Source: Candidatus Enterococcus ferrettii (GTDB taxonomy: Bacteria > Bacillota > Bacilli > Lactobacillales > Enterococcaceae). From it: a stretch of DNA of 64,000 bases. Shown here piece by piece: positions 11,940 through 20,669 of this stretch (positions are counted from its first letter, which is position 1; every line of letters starts with the position of its first letter). The notes beneath the pieces were generated by a model that worked only from the letters and a program-made list of their open reading frames with translations, made no database searches and had not been told where the DNA came from. The position numbers were made by a program, and so were the translations under genes. Location of the stretch: NCBI RefSeq assembly GCF_017377655.1, contig NZ_JAFREL010000045.1, positions 1 to 64,000 on the forward strand. Direction: 5' to 3'.

Positions 11940-13408
11940 TGGAAAGATTATACGATAAAACAATTGAAGAATTACACAGCCTGCTCGTTTCTAAAGAAAT
12001 CACAGCAACTGATTTAGCTCAAGATACTTTTAAACGGATCAACGAAACAGAAGAACAAGTAGAAGCCTTTATTACTTTAAATGAAGAAAATGCTATGACT
12101 GCTGCTAAATCGATCGATGAAAAAGGAATTACTGAATCTAATAGTTTAGCTGGTATTCCAATCGGGATTAAAGACAATATTGTAACAAAGGGCTTGTTAA
12201 CAACGGCAGCTTCAAAAATATTGTCAAACTTTAATCCAATTTATGATGCCGCTGTTATGGAAAAGGTTTATAGCTCTGACATGATTACTGTTGGCAAACT
12301 AAATATGGATGAATTTGCTATGGGCGGTTCAACAGAAACCTCTTACTTTAAGAAAACGAAAAATGCTTGGGATCATACGAAAGTTCCTGGTGGTTCTTCT
12401 GGCGGTTCAGCTGCGGCTGTTGCTGCTGGTCAAGTACCAGTTTCTTTAGGTAGTGATACAGGTGGGAGTATTCGTCAACCAGCAGCCTTTAACGGGGTAG
12501 TTGGAATGAAACCAACTTATGGACGTATTTCACGTTTTGGTTTAATTGCTTTTGCTTCTTCATTAGATCAAATTGGTCCGTTTACACGTACTGTAAAGGA
12601 TAATGCGTTAGCGTTAAGTGCGATTAGTGGTTACGATGAAAAAGATGGCACTTCTGCAGGTGTTGAAGTACCTGATTTTACCGCTGGTTTAACTGGCGAT
12701 ATTAAAGGGATGAAAATTGCTTTGCCAAAAGAGTATCTAGGTGAAGGTGTAGATGCAGGAGTCAAAGAAGCTATTTTGAAAGCTGTAGATACCTTTAAAT
12801 CATTAGGTGCGACAGTAGAAGAAGTAAGTTTGCCTCATTCAAAATATGGTGTACAAGTCTACTACATTATCGCTTCATCTGAAGCAAGTTCTAACTTGCA
12901 GCGATTTGACGGTATTCGTTATGGTTTCCGTTCTGAAGACGTACAAAGCCTAGAAGATGTGTATGTTAATACTCGTACAGAAGGCTTTGGCGAGGAAGTA
13001 AAACGTCGGATCATGCTAGGAACTTTCTCTTTATCTGCTGGGTATTATGATGCTTATTTCAAAAAGGCAGGACAAGTTCGTACATTAATTATGGAAGACT
13101 TCCAAAAAGTTTTCGCAAATTACGATTTAATTATTGGGCCAACCTCGCCAACAGTTGCTTATGGTATCGGTGAAAATATTAACGATCCAATTACAATGTA
13201 TCAAAGCGATATTTTAACAATTCCAGTAAACTTAGCTGGGTTACCTGGAATGTCAATACCTGCTGGACTATCTGGTGGTTTACCAGTAGGATTGCAACTG
13301 ATTGGTAATCATTTTGATGAATCAACCATGTATAAAGCAGCTTATGCTTTTGAGCAAGCAACCGATCATCACAAGCTAAAACCAGTGATTTTAGGGGGGA
13401 GCAAGTAA
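11939..13408 (+). CDS. gatA: Asp/Glu-tRNA amidotransferase subunit A
   Basis: The amidase subunit that releases ammonia from glutamine for transfer to the misacylated tRNA. The 489-residue amidase-signature protein shows the full Ser-cisSer-Lys triad: Lys78 in IGIKDN, Ser153 in the [10 protein letters not shown] stretch and Ser177 in GSDTGGS. It overlaps gatC by one base and gatB by one base. Confidence 0.97.
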   Translation: MERLYDKTIEELHSLLVSKEITATDLAQDTFKRINETEEQVEAFITLNEENAMTAAKSIDEKGITESNSLAGIPIGIKDNIVTKGLLTTAASKILSNFNPIYDAAVMEKVYSSDMITVGKLNMDEFAMGGSTETSYFKKTKNAWDHTKVPGGSSGGSAAAVAAGQVPVSLGSDTGGSIRQPAAFNGVVGMKPTYGRISRFGLIAFASSLDQIGPFTRTVKDNALALSAISGYDEKDGTSAGVEVPDFTAGLTGDIKGMKIALPKEYLGEGVDAGVKEAILKAVDTFKSLGATVEEVSLPHSKYGVQVYYIIASSEASSNLQRFDGIRYGFRSEDVQSLEDVYVNTRTEGFGEEVKRRIMLGTFSLSAGYYDAYFKKAGQVRTLIMEDFQKVFANYDLIIGPTSPTVAYGIGENINDPITMYQSDILTIPVNLAGLPGMSIPAGLSGGLPVGLQLIGNHFDESTMYKAAYAFEQATDHHKLKPVILGGSK

Positions 13409-14838
13409 TGAACTTAGAAACCGTCATCGGGCTTGAGGTCCACGTAGAACTGAAAACTAACTCTAAAATTTTTTCGCCTGCGCCAGTAAATTTTGGAGCT
13501 GATCCAAACACGAATACAAACATTATCGACTGGGGTTACCCAGGAGTTCTGCCTGTAATGAATAAAGCAGCTATAGAATTTGGTATGAAAGCAGCTTTAG
13601 CATTGAACTGCCAAGTTTCAAAAAATATGCATTTTGATCGTAAAAATTATTTCTATCCAGATAATCCAAAAGCTTATCAAATTTCTCAATTTGATGAACC
13701 CATCGGCCATGATGGACATATTGAAATTGACGTAAACGGCAAAAAGAAAACGATCCGTATTGAACGGGTCCATTTAGAAGAAGACGCTGGTAAAAATATG
13801 CACGGTATCGGCGGCTATTCTTATGTTGATTTGAACCGTCAAGGAACACCATTAATCGAGATTGTTTCTGAAGCAGATATGCGTTCTCCTGACGAAGCTT
13901 ATGCTTATTTAGAGGCCCTACGTTCAATTATTCAATTTACTGATGTTAGTGATGTTAAGCTGGAAGAAGGTTCAATGCGTTGTGACGCCAATATTTCTTT
14001 GCGACCTTATGGTCAAGAAGAGTTTGGTACTAAGACGGAATTGAAAAATTTGAACTCAATGAGTTTTGTACGTAAGGGTTTAGTTTACGAAGTACAACGA
14101 CAAACGAAAGTGCTTCTTTCTGGTGGTGCCATTCAACAAGAAACGCGTCGTTATGATGAATCTACAAATAAGACTATTTTAATGCGGGTTAAGGAAGGAT
14201 CAAGTGATTATCGTTACTTCCCAGAACCAGATATCCCTCGTTTTATTATTGATGATGAATGGATTGAAAAAGTTCGAACAGAATTACCAGAATTGCCTGC
14301 TTCAAGAAGAGAACGCTATGTGAATGAATTAGGTTTACCTGAGTATGATTCAATGGTCTTAACATTAACTCGTGAGATGTCTGATTTCTTTGAAGAAACT
14401 TTAAAAGCAGGTGCTGATGCTAAACAAGCATCTAATTGGTTGATGGGTGAAGTTTCTGCTTATTTAAACAGTGAAAAGCTGGAATTGGCGGAAACTAAAT
14501 TAACACCATTGAACTTGGCGGGTATGATCAAATTAATTAACGACGGTACAATCAGTTCTAAGATTGCTAAAAAAGTCTTCCGCGAATTAATTGAAAGTGG
14601 CGGGGACGCTAAAGAAGTTGTTGAGGCAAAAGGTTTGGTTCAACTATCTGATCCTGCCCAGTTGCTGCCAATGATTAATGAGGTTCTGGATAATAACCAG
14701 CAGTCAGTTGATGATTTCAAAAATGGTAAGGACCGTGCTGTTGGTTTCTTGGTTGGTCAAATTATGAAAGCTACTAAAGGCAAAGCAAATCCTGGAGTAG
14801 TTAATCAATTATTGCAAGAGGAATTAGCGAAACGCTAG
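13408..14838 (+). CDS. gatB: Asp/Glu-tRNA amidotransferase subunit B
   Basis: The tRNA-binding and kinase subunit of GatCAB, which activates the misacylated carboxylate with ATP and receives ammonia from GatA. The 476-residue protein starts [15 protein letters not shown], has the cradle domain with the HLEEDAGK and [13 protein letters not shown] motifs, and ends in a YqeY-like tail domain from about residue 325. It is the last of the gatCAB cistrons, with dgkB 13 bases downstream. Confidence 0.97.
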   Translation: MNLETVIGLEVHVELKTNSKIFSPAPVNFGADPNTNTNIIDWGYPGVLPVMNKAAIEFGMKAALALNCQVSKNMHFDRKNYFYPDNPKAYQISQFDEPIGHDGHIEIDVNGKKKTIRIERVHLEEDAGKNMHGIGGYSYVDLNRQGTPLIEIVSEADMRSPDEAYAYLEALRSIIQFTDVSDVKLEEGSMRCDANISLRPYGQEEFGTKTELKNLNSMSFVRKGLVYEVQRQTKVLLSGGAIQQETRRYDESTNKTILMRVKEGSSDYRYFPEPDIPRFIIDDEWIEKVRTELPELPASRRERYVNELGLPEYDSMVLTLTREMSDFFEETLKAGADAKQASNWLMGEVSAYLNSEKLELAETKLTPLNLAGMIKLINDGTISSKIAKKVFRELIESGGDAKEVVEAKGLVQLSDPAQLLPMINEVLDNNQQSVDDFKNGKDRAVGFLVGQIMKATKGKANPGVVNQLLQEELAKR

Positions 14839-14851
14839 AAGGAGTCCTATT

Positions 14852-15859
14852 GTGAAAAAAGCACGATTAATCTACAATCCGGTATCCGGCAAAGAAATCA
14901 TGCGTAACAACCTAGCAGATATTTTGGATGCAATCGAAAAGGCTGGCTTCGAAACAAGTGCTTTTGCGACTACGCCAGAACCAGATTGTGCTAAAAATGA
15001 GGCAAAGCGAGCAGCTGAAGCTGGTTTTGATCTGATTATAGCTGCAGGTGGCGATGGTACGATTAATGAAGTAGTAAATGGAATTGCTCCTTTAGAAAAT
15101 CGACCTAAAATGGCGATTATTCCTGCTGGAACCACTAATGATTATGCCAGGGCTTTAAAAATACCAAGAAGTAATGTTAAAGCAGCTGCTGAAGTAATTC
15201 AAAAGCATCAAACAGTCAAAATGGATATTGGTAAAGCACGTGAGACATATTTTATTAACATCGCGGCTGGTGGCTATTTAACTGAACTGACTTATGATGT
15301 TCCTTCTGAATTGAAAAGTATTTTCGGTTATTTAGCATACCTTGCTAAGGGAGCAGAAATGCTTCCTAGAATTAAACCGATAAAAATGCGTTTAAAATAT
15401 GAAGGCGGGGAATACGAAGGCGATGCGTCTATGTTCTTTCTTGGCTTAACGAATTCAATTGGCGGTTTTGAGACCATTGCACCAGATGCAATGTTGGATG
15501 ATGGGAAATTCTCTCTAATTGTAGTAAAAACTGCTAACTTGTTTGAAATTGTTCGTTTAATTACTTTGGTATTGAATGGTGGCAAACATGTAAATGACCC
15601 GAAAGTATTGTACGTTAAAACTAATTTTCTCGAAGCTTCCACTTTGGATGGCAATAAGCGGATGATGATTAATTTAGATGGTGAATATGGTGGAGATGCG
15701 CCTATGCGATTTGAGAATTTACATCAGCATATTGAGTTTTACGCGAACACTGATGAAATATCAGATGATGCTATTAAAGGAATTGAATTAGAAGAAAAAG
15801 AAGCCGGTGAAGAACTCGTCAAGGAGTATAAGAAGTTAGAAGAGCAAGAGGAACAATAA
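14852..15859 (+). CDS. dgkB: Diacylglycerol kinase-family lipid kinase
   Basis: A soluble lipid kinase of the DagK/YegS family. In related Gram-positives DgkB returns diacylglycerol released during lipoteichoic acid synthesis to phosphatidic acid. The 335-residue protein starts with GTG after AAGGAG. It has the nucleotide-binding GGDGTINE motif (66-73) and the PAGTTNDYAR motif. The C-terminus is very acidic (ends KKLEEQEEQ). It follows gatB by 13 bases and is probably in the same transcript. Family is certain; exact lipid substrate is inferred. Confidence 0.9.
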   Translation: MKKARLIYNPVSGKEIMRNNLADILDAIEKAGFETSAFATTPEPDCAKNEAKRAAEAGFDLIIAAGGDGTINEVVNGIAPLENRPKMAIIPAGTTNDYARALKIPRSNVKAAAEVIQKHQTVKMDIGKARETYFINIAAGGYLTELTYDVPSELKSIFGYLAYLAKGAEMLPRIKPIKMRLKYEGGEYEGDASMFFLGLTNSIGGFETIAPDAMLDDGKFSLIVVKTANLFEIVRLITLVLNGGKHVNDPKVLYVKTNFLEASTLDGNKRMMINLDGEYGGDAPMRFENLHQHIEFYANTDEISDDAIKGIELEEKEAGEELVKEYKKLEEQEEQ

Positions 15860-15867
15860 TTATTGAT

Positions 15868-15905
15868 AAAGGTATTTCTGCTTTTATAGTGGAAATACCT
15901 TTTTA
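15868..15905 (+). terminator. Terminator after dgkB
   Basis: AAAGGTATTTC pairs perfectly with GAAATACCTTT across a 13-base loop and ends in a T run. It closes the gatCAB-dgkB transcript. Confidence 0.85.
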
Positions 15906-15922
15906 ATTTGTCGCTAGAACTG

Positions 15923-15951
15923 TTGCTTTTTCACCTTTTATTCATTAAACT
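15923..15951 (+). promoter_or_regulatory. Promoter of rlmCD
   Basis: TTGCTT (15923-15928) and TAAACT (15946-15951) are separated by 17 bases, about 30 bases before the ATG at 15981. Confidence 0.6.
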
Positions 15952-15980
15952 AAGCAAAGCACTTCCTTAAGGAGGAAATA

Positions 15981-17345
15981 ATGAAAACTATTGAAAAAAA
16001 TCAAACTTACACTGTTACTATCGACGATCTAACCCATGAGGGACTGGGTGTTGCTCATATTGAAAGATTTCCAATTTTTATTGAGAATGCTCTACCAGAT
16101 GAAGAGGTAGAAATTCTAATTGTAAAAACAGGTAAAAAGTTTGCTTACGGAAAAGTATTACAACGATCAACTGAAAGTACTAACCGTACACCTGTTAAGG
16201 ACATGGATTTATTAAGAAGCGGAATTGCTCCTCTTAGTCATATGAAATATGATTATCAGTTGGACTTCAAGGAAGAACAAGTAAAACGTGTAATGAATAA
16301 AATTGCTCATATGCCGGATGTCCCTGTACTTCCAACTATTGGAATGGCTGAGCCTTATGCTTACCGCAACAAAGCACAAATCCCGGTTAGAAAGTTAAAT
16401 GATGAATTAGCTACCGGTTTTTACCGGAAAAATTCTCATGAGTTATTACCAATTGAAGATTATTTCATTCAAGACCCTGAAATCGACAAAGCAATTCTTG
16501 TTGTAAGAGATATTCTGCAACGTTTCAAAATCAAACCTTATAATGAAGAAGAAAATACTGGTTTTTTACGGCATATTATCATCCGACGCGGATATTATTC
16601 CCATGAAATGATGGTAATATTAGTCACTAGGACTGTAAAATTTTTCCAAGGAAGTCGGATTGCTGAAGCGATTCAGTCTGAATTGCCGGAAACTGTTTCA
16701 GTGATACAAAATGTAAATAGCGAAAAGACAAATGTGATTATGGGCAAAGAAGACATCTTATTAGCTGGAAAAGAAACCATTGAAGACCAATTGTTTGGCA
16801 GAACTTATCGTATTTCGCCACAATCATTTTATCAAGTAAATACTGAACAAGCTGAAAAGCTATACCAAACAGCGATTGATTTCGCTCAATTGAAACCCGA
16901 AGATGTTGTCATTGATGCTTATTGCGGTATCGGAACAATTGGCTTATCTTTTGCTGAACAAGTAAAACATGTCTATGGAGTCGAAGTTGTACCTCAAGCG
17001 ATTGAAGACGCTCAATATAACGCTCAAGTAAATGGGATTGAGAATGTGACCTACCAAATTGGTAAAGCAGAGAAGGTAATGAAGCAATGGGAACAATTAG
17101 GAATTAAACCTAATGTAATCTTTGTTGATCCACCTAGAAAAGGATTAGCTGAAGAATTTATTCAAGCTTCTGCTGAGTTGAATCCAGATCGAATTGTTTA
17201 TATTTCATGTAACCCAGCAACTTTAGCTCGTGACTTAGAGCGTTTTGGTGAACTTGGTTATCAAGCAGAAAAAGTTCAACCAGTCGATTTATTCCCACAA
17301 ACTTATCATATCGAAGCAGTTGTGCTGTTAACGAAGGCGGTGTAA
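15981..17345 (+). CDS. rlmCD: 23S rRNA (uracil-C5)-methyltransferase, RlmCD/RumA family
   Basis: Methylates uridines of 23S rRNA with S-adenosylmethionine. In Gram-positive relatives one enzyme modifies both U747 and U1939. The 454-residue protein has an N-terminal TRAM RNA-binding domain (about 5-60), the SAM site DAYCGIGTIG and the catalytic Cys410 in SCNPATLARDL. The iron-sulfur cysteines of E. coli RumA are absent: the matching segment reads RSGIAPLSHM. AAGGAGG precedes the ATG. A 43-residue gene starts 3 bases after the stop. Confidence 0.92.
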   Translation: MKTIEKNQTYTVTIDDLTHEGLGVAHIERFPIFIENALPDEEVEILIVKTGKKFAYGKVLQRSTESTNRTPVKDMDLLRSGIAPLSHMKYDYQLDFKEEQVKRVMNKIAHMPDVPVLPTIGMAEPYAYRNKAQIPVRKLNDELATGFYRKNSHELLPIEDYFIQDPEIDKAILVVRDILQRFKIKPYNEEENTGFLRHIIIRRGYYSHEMMVILVTRTVKFFQGSRIAEAIQSELPETVSVIQNVNSEKTNVIMGKEDILLAGKETIEDQLFGRTYRISPQSFYQVNTEQAEKLYQTAIDFAQLKPEDVVIDAYCGIGTIGLSFAEQVKHVYGVEVVPQAIEDAQYNAQVNGIENVTYQIGKAEKVMKQWEQLGIKPNVIFVDPPRKGLAEEFIQASAELNPDRIVYISCNPATLARDLERFGELGYQAEKVQPVDLFPQTYHIEAVVLLTKAV

Positions 17346-17348
17346 AAA

Positions 17349-17480
17349 ATGAATACGAAAGAAAAGATGATGGAATTAATTAAGAAAAAACAGGCCGGTG
17401 GTGGAAGATCTAAAAAGATGGAGTCACCCAAAAATGATCGGAAAAACATGCGAAAAGGACCAAAGATTTACAATAAGTAA
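17349..17480 (+). CDS. Small basic protein of unknown function (43 aa)
   Basis: An open frame of 43 codons starts 3 bases after the rlmCD stop, with AAGGCGG inside the end of rlmCD as its ribosome site. The product is strongly basic and rich in Lys, Gly and Met. It contains KKKQAGGGRSKK and ends GPKIYNK. Tight spacing, a good ribosome site and a non-random composition argue for a real gene. The charge suggests RNA or ribosome binding, but that is only inference. I do not recognise a named family. Confidence 0.65.
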   Translation: MNTKEKMMELIKKKQAGGGRSKKMESPKNDRKNMRKGPKIYNK

Positions 17481-17623
17481 TTATTGGCAAAGAAAATTCT
17501 CGCTTGAACTCATTTCGTGATCACAATACTCTTTTTAACAAAAGAAGTGACTTAATGGGATGAAGCATTGTTCAAGTGGAAATAGTTGAAACTACTGATA
17601 AAACTAAAAGTAGGAGTTTTATC

Positions 17624-18250
17624 ATGACTATTCCTACAACAAAATCTATACACATCGAAATGATATGCAAAATTGTTTATCTAAAAGTTGTTATTAATAA
17701 TACTAACATCGCTGTGGAGCATATACGATCTATAATGACTTTATAAATGATCCAAGAGATTTCGAAGATAATATTGTTCTTTATCATTACCCGATTAATC
17801 ATGATAAGTTGATAATTGGAAAATTTTGTTCGATACTATGTGGTGCAAAATTTTTATTCAATAGTGAAAATCACAGCCAATCCTCTTTCTACTTACACTT
17901 TCCCTTTGTTTTTGAAGAGTGAAATGACCAATGACTGGGATAACAAAGGCAACATAGTTATCGGAAATGATGTCTGGCTTTGGCTATGAGGCTAACCTCG
18001 TAGCTGGTGTTACCATTGAAGATGGAGCTGTAATTAGGGCAAGGGCATTATGGTTACTAAGAACGTGCCGGCCTACATAGTTGTTGGGGAAGTGCCAACA
18101 AAAATGATCAAACAGCGATTACCAGAGAATATAATTTCTAACCTTTTAGATATTCAATGATGGAATTGGCCAAAGAATAAAATAAATGCTTATCTATCAG
18201 CAACACAGAGTGGTGATATTTTCTCACTGGAAAAAGCTTTAAAGAATTAG
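17624..18250 (+). pseudogene. Degraded Vat-like xenobiotic O-acetyltransferase
   Basis: A complete but broken gene of the hexapeptide-repeat acetyltransferases related to streptogramin A acetyltransferase (Vat). Starting at the ATG 17624 (with TAGGAG upstream), homologous stretches appear in shifting frames: YHYPINHDKLIIGKFCS, NHSQSS, FEE then stop, MTNDWDNKGNIVIGNDVW, GYEANLVAGVTIEDGA, then MVTKNVPAYIVVG and NLLDIQ-stop-WNWP, ending SGDIFSLEKALKN. I count at least four frameshifts. There is also an in-frame TGA where a Trp is expected before WNWP. The gene cannot make an active enzyme. Bases 17,481-17,623 before it show nothing recognisable. Confidence 0.85.
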
Positions 18251-18268
18251 TATCAAAGGAGAATGAAA

Positions 18269-18682
18269 TTGCAAGGAATTTGGATGCAACGTTTACTCAA
18301 GCTTTATCAGAAATATGTGCAGTTTATGCAGGGACGTTATGGTAGATTTGATTTTTTAAATAAAACATTGCTGATTATTGGATTAATCATATCCTTGTTT
18401 AATCGCTGGATTCCTTACTCTATTGGAAATTTGCTAACTTTGTTCATACTATCTATTATTTTCTATCGTTTCTTCTCTAAACGTATTTATCCAAGAAGTA
18501 ATGAAAACCAGAAATATCTGCGGATGGTAGAAAAAATCAAACAAAAAGATTTTAGTATTGATCGGTCCTATCGCCAATTTAAATGCCCTTCTTGTAAGCA
18601 AAAGATGCGTGCTCCAAGTGGAAAGGGCAAGATAAAAGTTACCTGTAAAAAGTGCCATACACAATTTATCAAGAAGGTCTAG
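18269..18682 (+). CDS. Small membrane protein with C-terminal zinc ribbon
   Basis: A protein of about 137 residues of unknown role. Two hydrophobic segments (about residues 30-65) are followed by a cytoplasmic-looking basic tail with a zinc ribbon, CPSC and CKKC about 25 residues apart. The start is uncertain. AAAGGAGA lies only 1 base before an ATG at 18263 but 7 bases before the in-frame TTG at 18269, so TTG is preferred. Similar zinc-ribbon membrane proteins occur in other Lactobacillales as hypothetical proteins. It stands immediately after the Vat-like pseudogene. Confidence 0.75.
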   Translation: MQGIWMQRLLKLYQKYVQFMQGRYGRFDFLNKTLLIIGLIISLFNRWIPYSIGNLLTLFILSIIFYRFFSKRIYPRSNENQKYLRMVEKIKQKDFSIDRSYRQFKCPSCKQKMRAPSGKGKIKVTCKKCHTQFIKKV

Positions 18683-18705
18683 TATACCAAACTAGGCCTT
18701 TTCTG
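18673..18705 (+). terminator. Terminator overlapping the zinc-ribbon gene stop
   Basis: AAGGTCTAGT pairs with ACTAGGCCTT (one G-T) over a 7-base loop, followed by TT and CTG. The left arm overlaps the stop codon at 18680-18682. Confidence 0.6.
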
Positions 18706-18729
18706 TTATTCTATTCAAGAGGTGATCGG

Positions 18730-19398
18730 ATGAAGCTAATTTTAATTAGACATGGTGAAAGTGAAGCTAACTTTGCTAACTACTGGACTGGCTGGTTGGA
18801 CGTTGATTTAACTGATAAAGGCAGTCAACAGGCTCGTGAAGCAGGAAAGCGAATTAAAAATTCGGGCTTAATGATTGATTGTGCCTTTGAATCAGTCTTA
18901 AAACGATCGATCAAAACAGCAGAATTAGTGTTGGAGGAAGCTAAAGCCATTTTTGTTCCTGAAGTAAAAACATGGCGATTAAATGAACGTCATTATGGTG
19001 ATCTAATTGGGAAGAATAAAGATGAAATGGCCGAGAGATTTGGTAAGGATCAGATAAAAAAGTGGCGTCGAGATTTTAATGAAGTACCACCGTTAATTAA
19101 GAAAAATCAATTGGATCGAAGATATAAAAATTTAGACCCACGCTTAATTCCTCGAGGAGAGAGTTTGAGTATGACCTCAAAAAGAGTTCTACCTTTGTGG
19201 CAAGACCAAGTTATTCCTAGATTGAAAAACGGAGAGACTGTTCTAGTTTGTGGCCATGGTAATAGCTTGAGAGCACTAATTCAATATTTAGAGGAAATTC
19301 CTGAAAATTGTGTAGACGAGATTCAAGTACCCAATGCGACTCCAATCTTATACTCTTTTGATTCAAATTTTACAATTAAGAATAAAACAGAACTATAA
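18730..19398 (+). CDS. Phosphoglycerate mutase-like histidine phosphatase
   Basis: A 222-residue member of the 2,3-bisphosphoglycerate-dependent phosphoglycerate mutase family. It shows the phosphohistidine His8 in LIRHGES, the NYWTGWLDVDLTDKG segment, Glu86 in LNERHYG, the KWRR segment and the second His176 in CGHGNSLR. All are features of true mutases rather than generic phosphatases. The sequence departs from typical GpmA in several places (for example DFNEVPPLIKKN), so it may be a second, specialised copy. The ATG at 18730 follows AGAGGTGA; a longer frame begins inside the preceding gene. Confidence 0.8.
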   Translation: MKLILIRHGESEANFANYWTGWLDVDLTDKGSQQAREAGKRIKNSGLMIDCAFESVLKRSIKTAELVLEEAKAIFVPEVKTWRLNERHYGDLIGKNKDEMAERFGKDQIKKWRRDFNEVPPLIKKNQLDRRYKNLDPRLIPRGESLSMTSKRVLPLWQDQVIPRLKNGETVLVCGHGNSLRALIQYLEEIPENCVDEIQVPNATPILYSFDSNFTIKNKTEL

Positions 19399-19432
19399 AA
19401 TTATTATGTAAAGCATAGAAAGAGACGAATAG

Positions 19433-20047
19433 ATGAAGAATTTTATTTGGGATTTTGATGGGACGCTTTATGATACTTATCCGGTAATGATGGATGCCTT
19501 GATGCAAGCTTTACAAGATTTCAAAGTAGAGGCTGAACGCCATCAAGTTTACGAAATGATCAAAGCAGAATCGATTCGCTATTTAATTGAACAGCAAAAC
19601 TTACCTGAAGATTCATTTAACCGAGTCTTTCATCAGTACGAGAACCAAATTTTGAAGGATTCATTTCCCTTTAGTGATGCCAAGCAAACTTTGGAAAACT
19701 TGAAGTTACGAGGTGGCCGGCATTTTATTGTAACTCATCGTACGGTGGAAGCAACTTGGAAGCTCTTAAAACGAGATTTTTTGGATAATTTAATTGAGGA
19801 TATTATTGGCAGTGATTCAGGTTATCCAAGAAAACCTGATCCGACCTCTTTGAATGCGCTAATCAAAAACTATGGATTGGACCGTAAAGAAACTATCATG
19901 ATTGGTGACCGAAAATTAGATATTGAAGCAGGAGAAAATGCACAAATCGCAACATGCTTTTACAACCGAGACCATCTCGATACACAGGTAAATGCGACTT
20001 ATACAATTACACATCTAAAAGAAATATCCTCTCTTTTTCACCAGTAG
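19433..20047 (+). CDS. HAD-superfamily hydrolase (phosphoglycolate phosphatase-like)
   Basis: A 204-residue cytoplasmic phosphatase of HAD subfamily IA. Motif I is DFDGTLYDT (Asp8 as nucleophile, Asp10 as acid/base), motif II THRT, and motifs III/IV are the KPDPTS and IGDRKLDIEAG segments. The substrate cannot be told from sequence. It lies 34 bases after the mutase-like gene and probably shares its transcript. Confidence 0.85.
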   Translation: MKNFIWDFDGTLYDTYPVMMDALMQALQDFKVEAERHQVYEMIKAESIRYLIEQQNLPEDSFNRVFHQYENQILKDSFPFSDAKQTLENLKLRGGRHFIVTHRTVEATWKLLKRDFLDNLIEDIIGSDSGYPRKPDPTSLNALIKNYGLDRKETIMIGDRKLDIEAGENAQIATCFYNRDHLDTQVNATYTITHLKEISSLFHQ

Positions 20048-20077
20048 ACTATGTTATAATTTTAAGGGGGGTGCGAT

Positions 20078-20464
20078 ATGGAAATAGTACGTGATCAAGA
20101 GCTTGTTGAAGCCTTTAATTATGGGTTGCCACCAAGGGATCAGGAGGTTAAGCAGAAAATACAGATTAACTTCAGTCCCTTAGAGTCAACCGATCAAAAT
20201 TATCCGAAAGAAAACAGTATTATGGGTGTTCGTTTTGAGTTTGTTTTACCTTTTGATGCGTTTATTGTCAGTGGGACCGTGTCACAAGTGAACCACGTAA
20301 TCAATCGACAAATCAGAAACCAATCTGACATGAATGAGGCGGAAGCGAATGAAATGGTGAAGCCGCTCTTCCGGCTAGTGGAGCGCATGATCTATGAAAT
20401 GACTGAAATTACCTTGGATCAACCAGGAATTAAAATTAATTTTGCTTCGCCAACTGCTCAATAG
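20078..20464 (+). CDS. DUF1149 family protein
   Basis: A 128-residue protein of unknown function found almost only in Lactobacillales. The family is thought to have a SecB-like fold. The N-terminus MEIVRDQELVEAFNYG and the segment FEFVLPFDAFIVSGTVSQ fit it. AAGGGGGG precedes the ATG. A TATAAT at 20055-20060 suggests its own promoter. The terminator follows directly after the stop, so it may be a single-gene unit. Confidence 0.85.
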   Translation: MEIVRDQELVEAFNYGLPPRDQEVKQKIQINFSPLESTDQNYPKENSIMGVRFEFVLPFDAFIVSGTVSQVNHVINRQIRNQSDMNEAEANEMVKPLFRLVERMIYEMTEITLDQPGIKINFASPTAQ

Positions 20465-20494
20465 AACTTTTCCATTGCGGAAGGTTCTTTTTTT
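20462..20494 (+). terminator. Terminator after DUF1149 gene
   Basis: AGAACTTTTCC pairs with GGAAGGTTCT (one G-T) around a short loop, followed by seven T. Confidence 0.8.
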
Positions 20495-20531
20495 GTAAGC
20501 TTTTTGAAAGGACAGAATGCTGGATGTAGGT

Positions 20532-20669
20532 TATAATGATACAGTCACTAAAAATTTCAAGAGTCGCGCACTTATTTTTTAGGGTGGGATATTGAAGAAT
20601 ATTCCCCGGGAACCTTTACTTCCTTTGACAGACTTGTCATTCTAATATGTTTTTTTAAGGAGGAATACA
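20532..20669 (+). promoter_or_regulatory. Promoter and structured leader of the TcyP-like gene
   Basis: TATAAT lies at 20532-20537 with a weak -35 (AGGACA). The leader of about 125 bases contains two possible stems: GGGATATT/AATATTCCC near 20584-20606 with one bulged base, and TGACA/TGTCA near 20625-20640. A T run follows before the ribosome site. It does not match a riboswitch class I can name. Confidence 0.4.

Noticed and set aside
20570..20600. T-box-like AGGGTGGGA in the tcyP leader
   Set aside because: Only the first bases match the T-box consensus, the leader is too short, and no specifier stem or competing terminator is visible.
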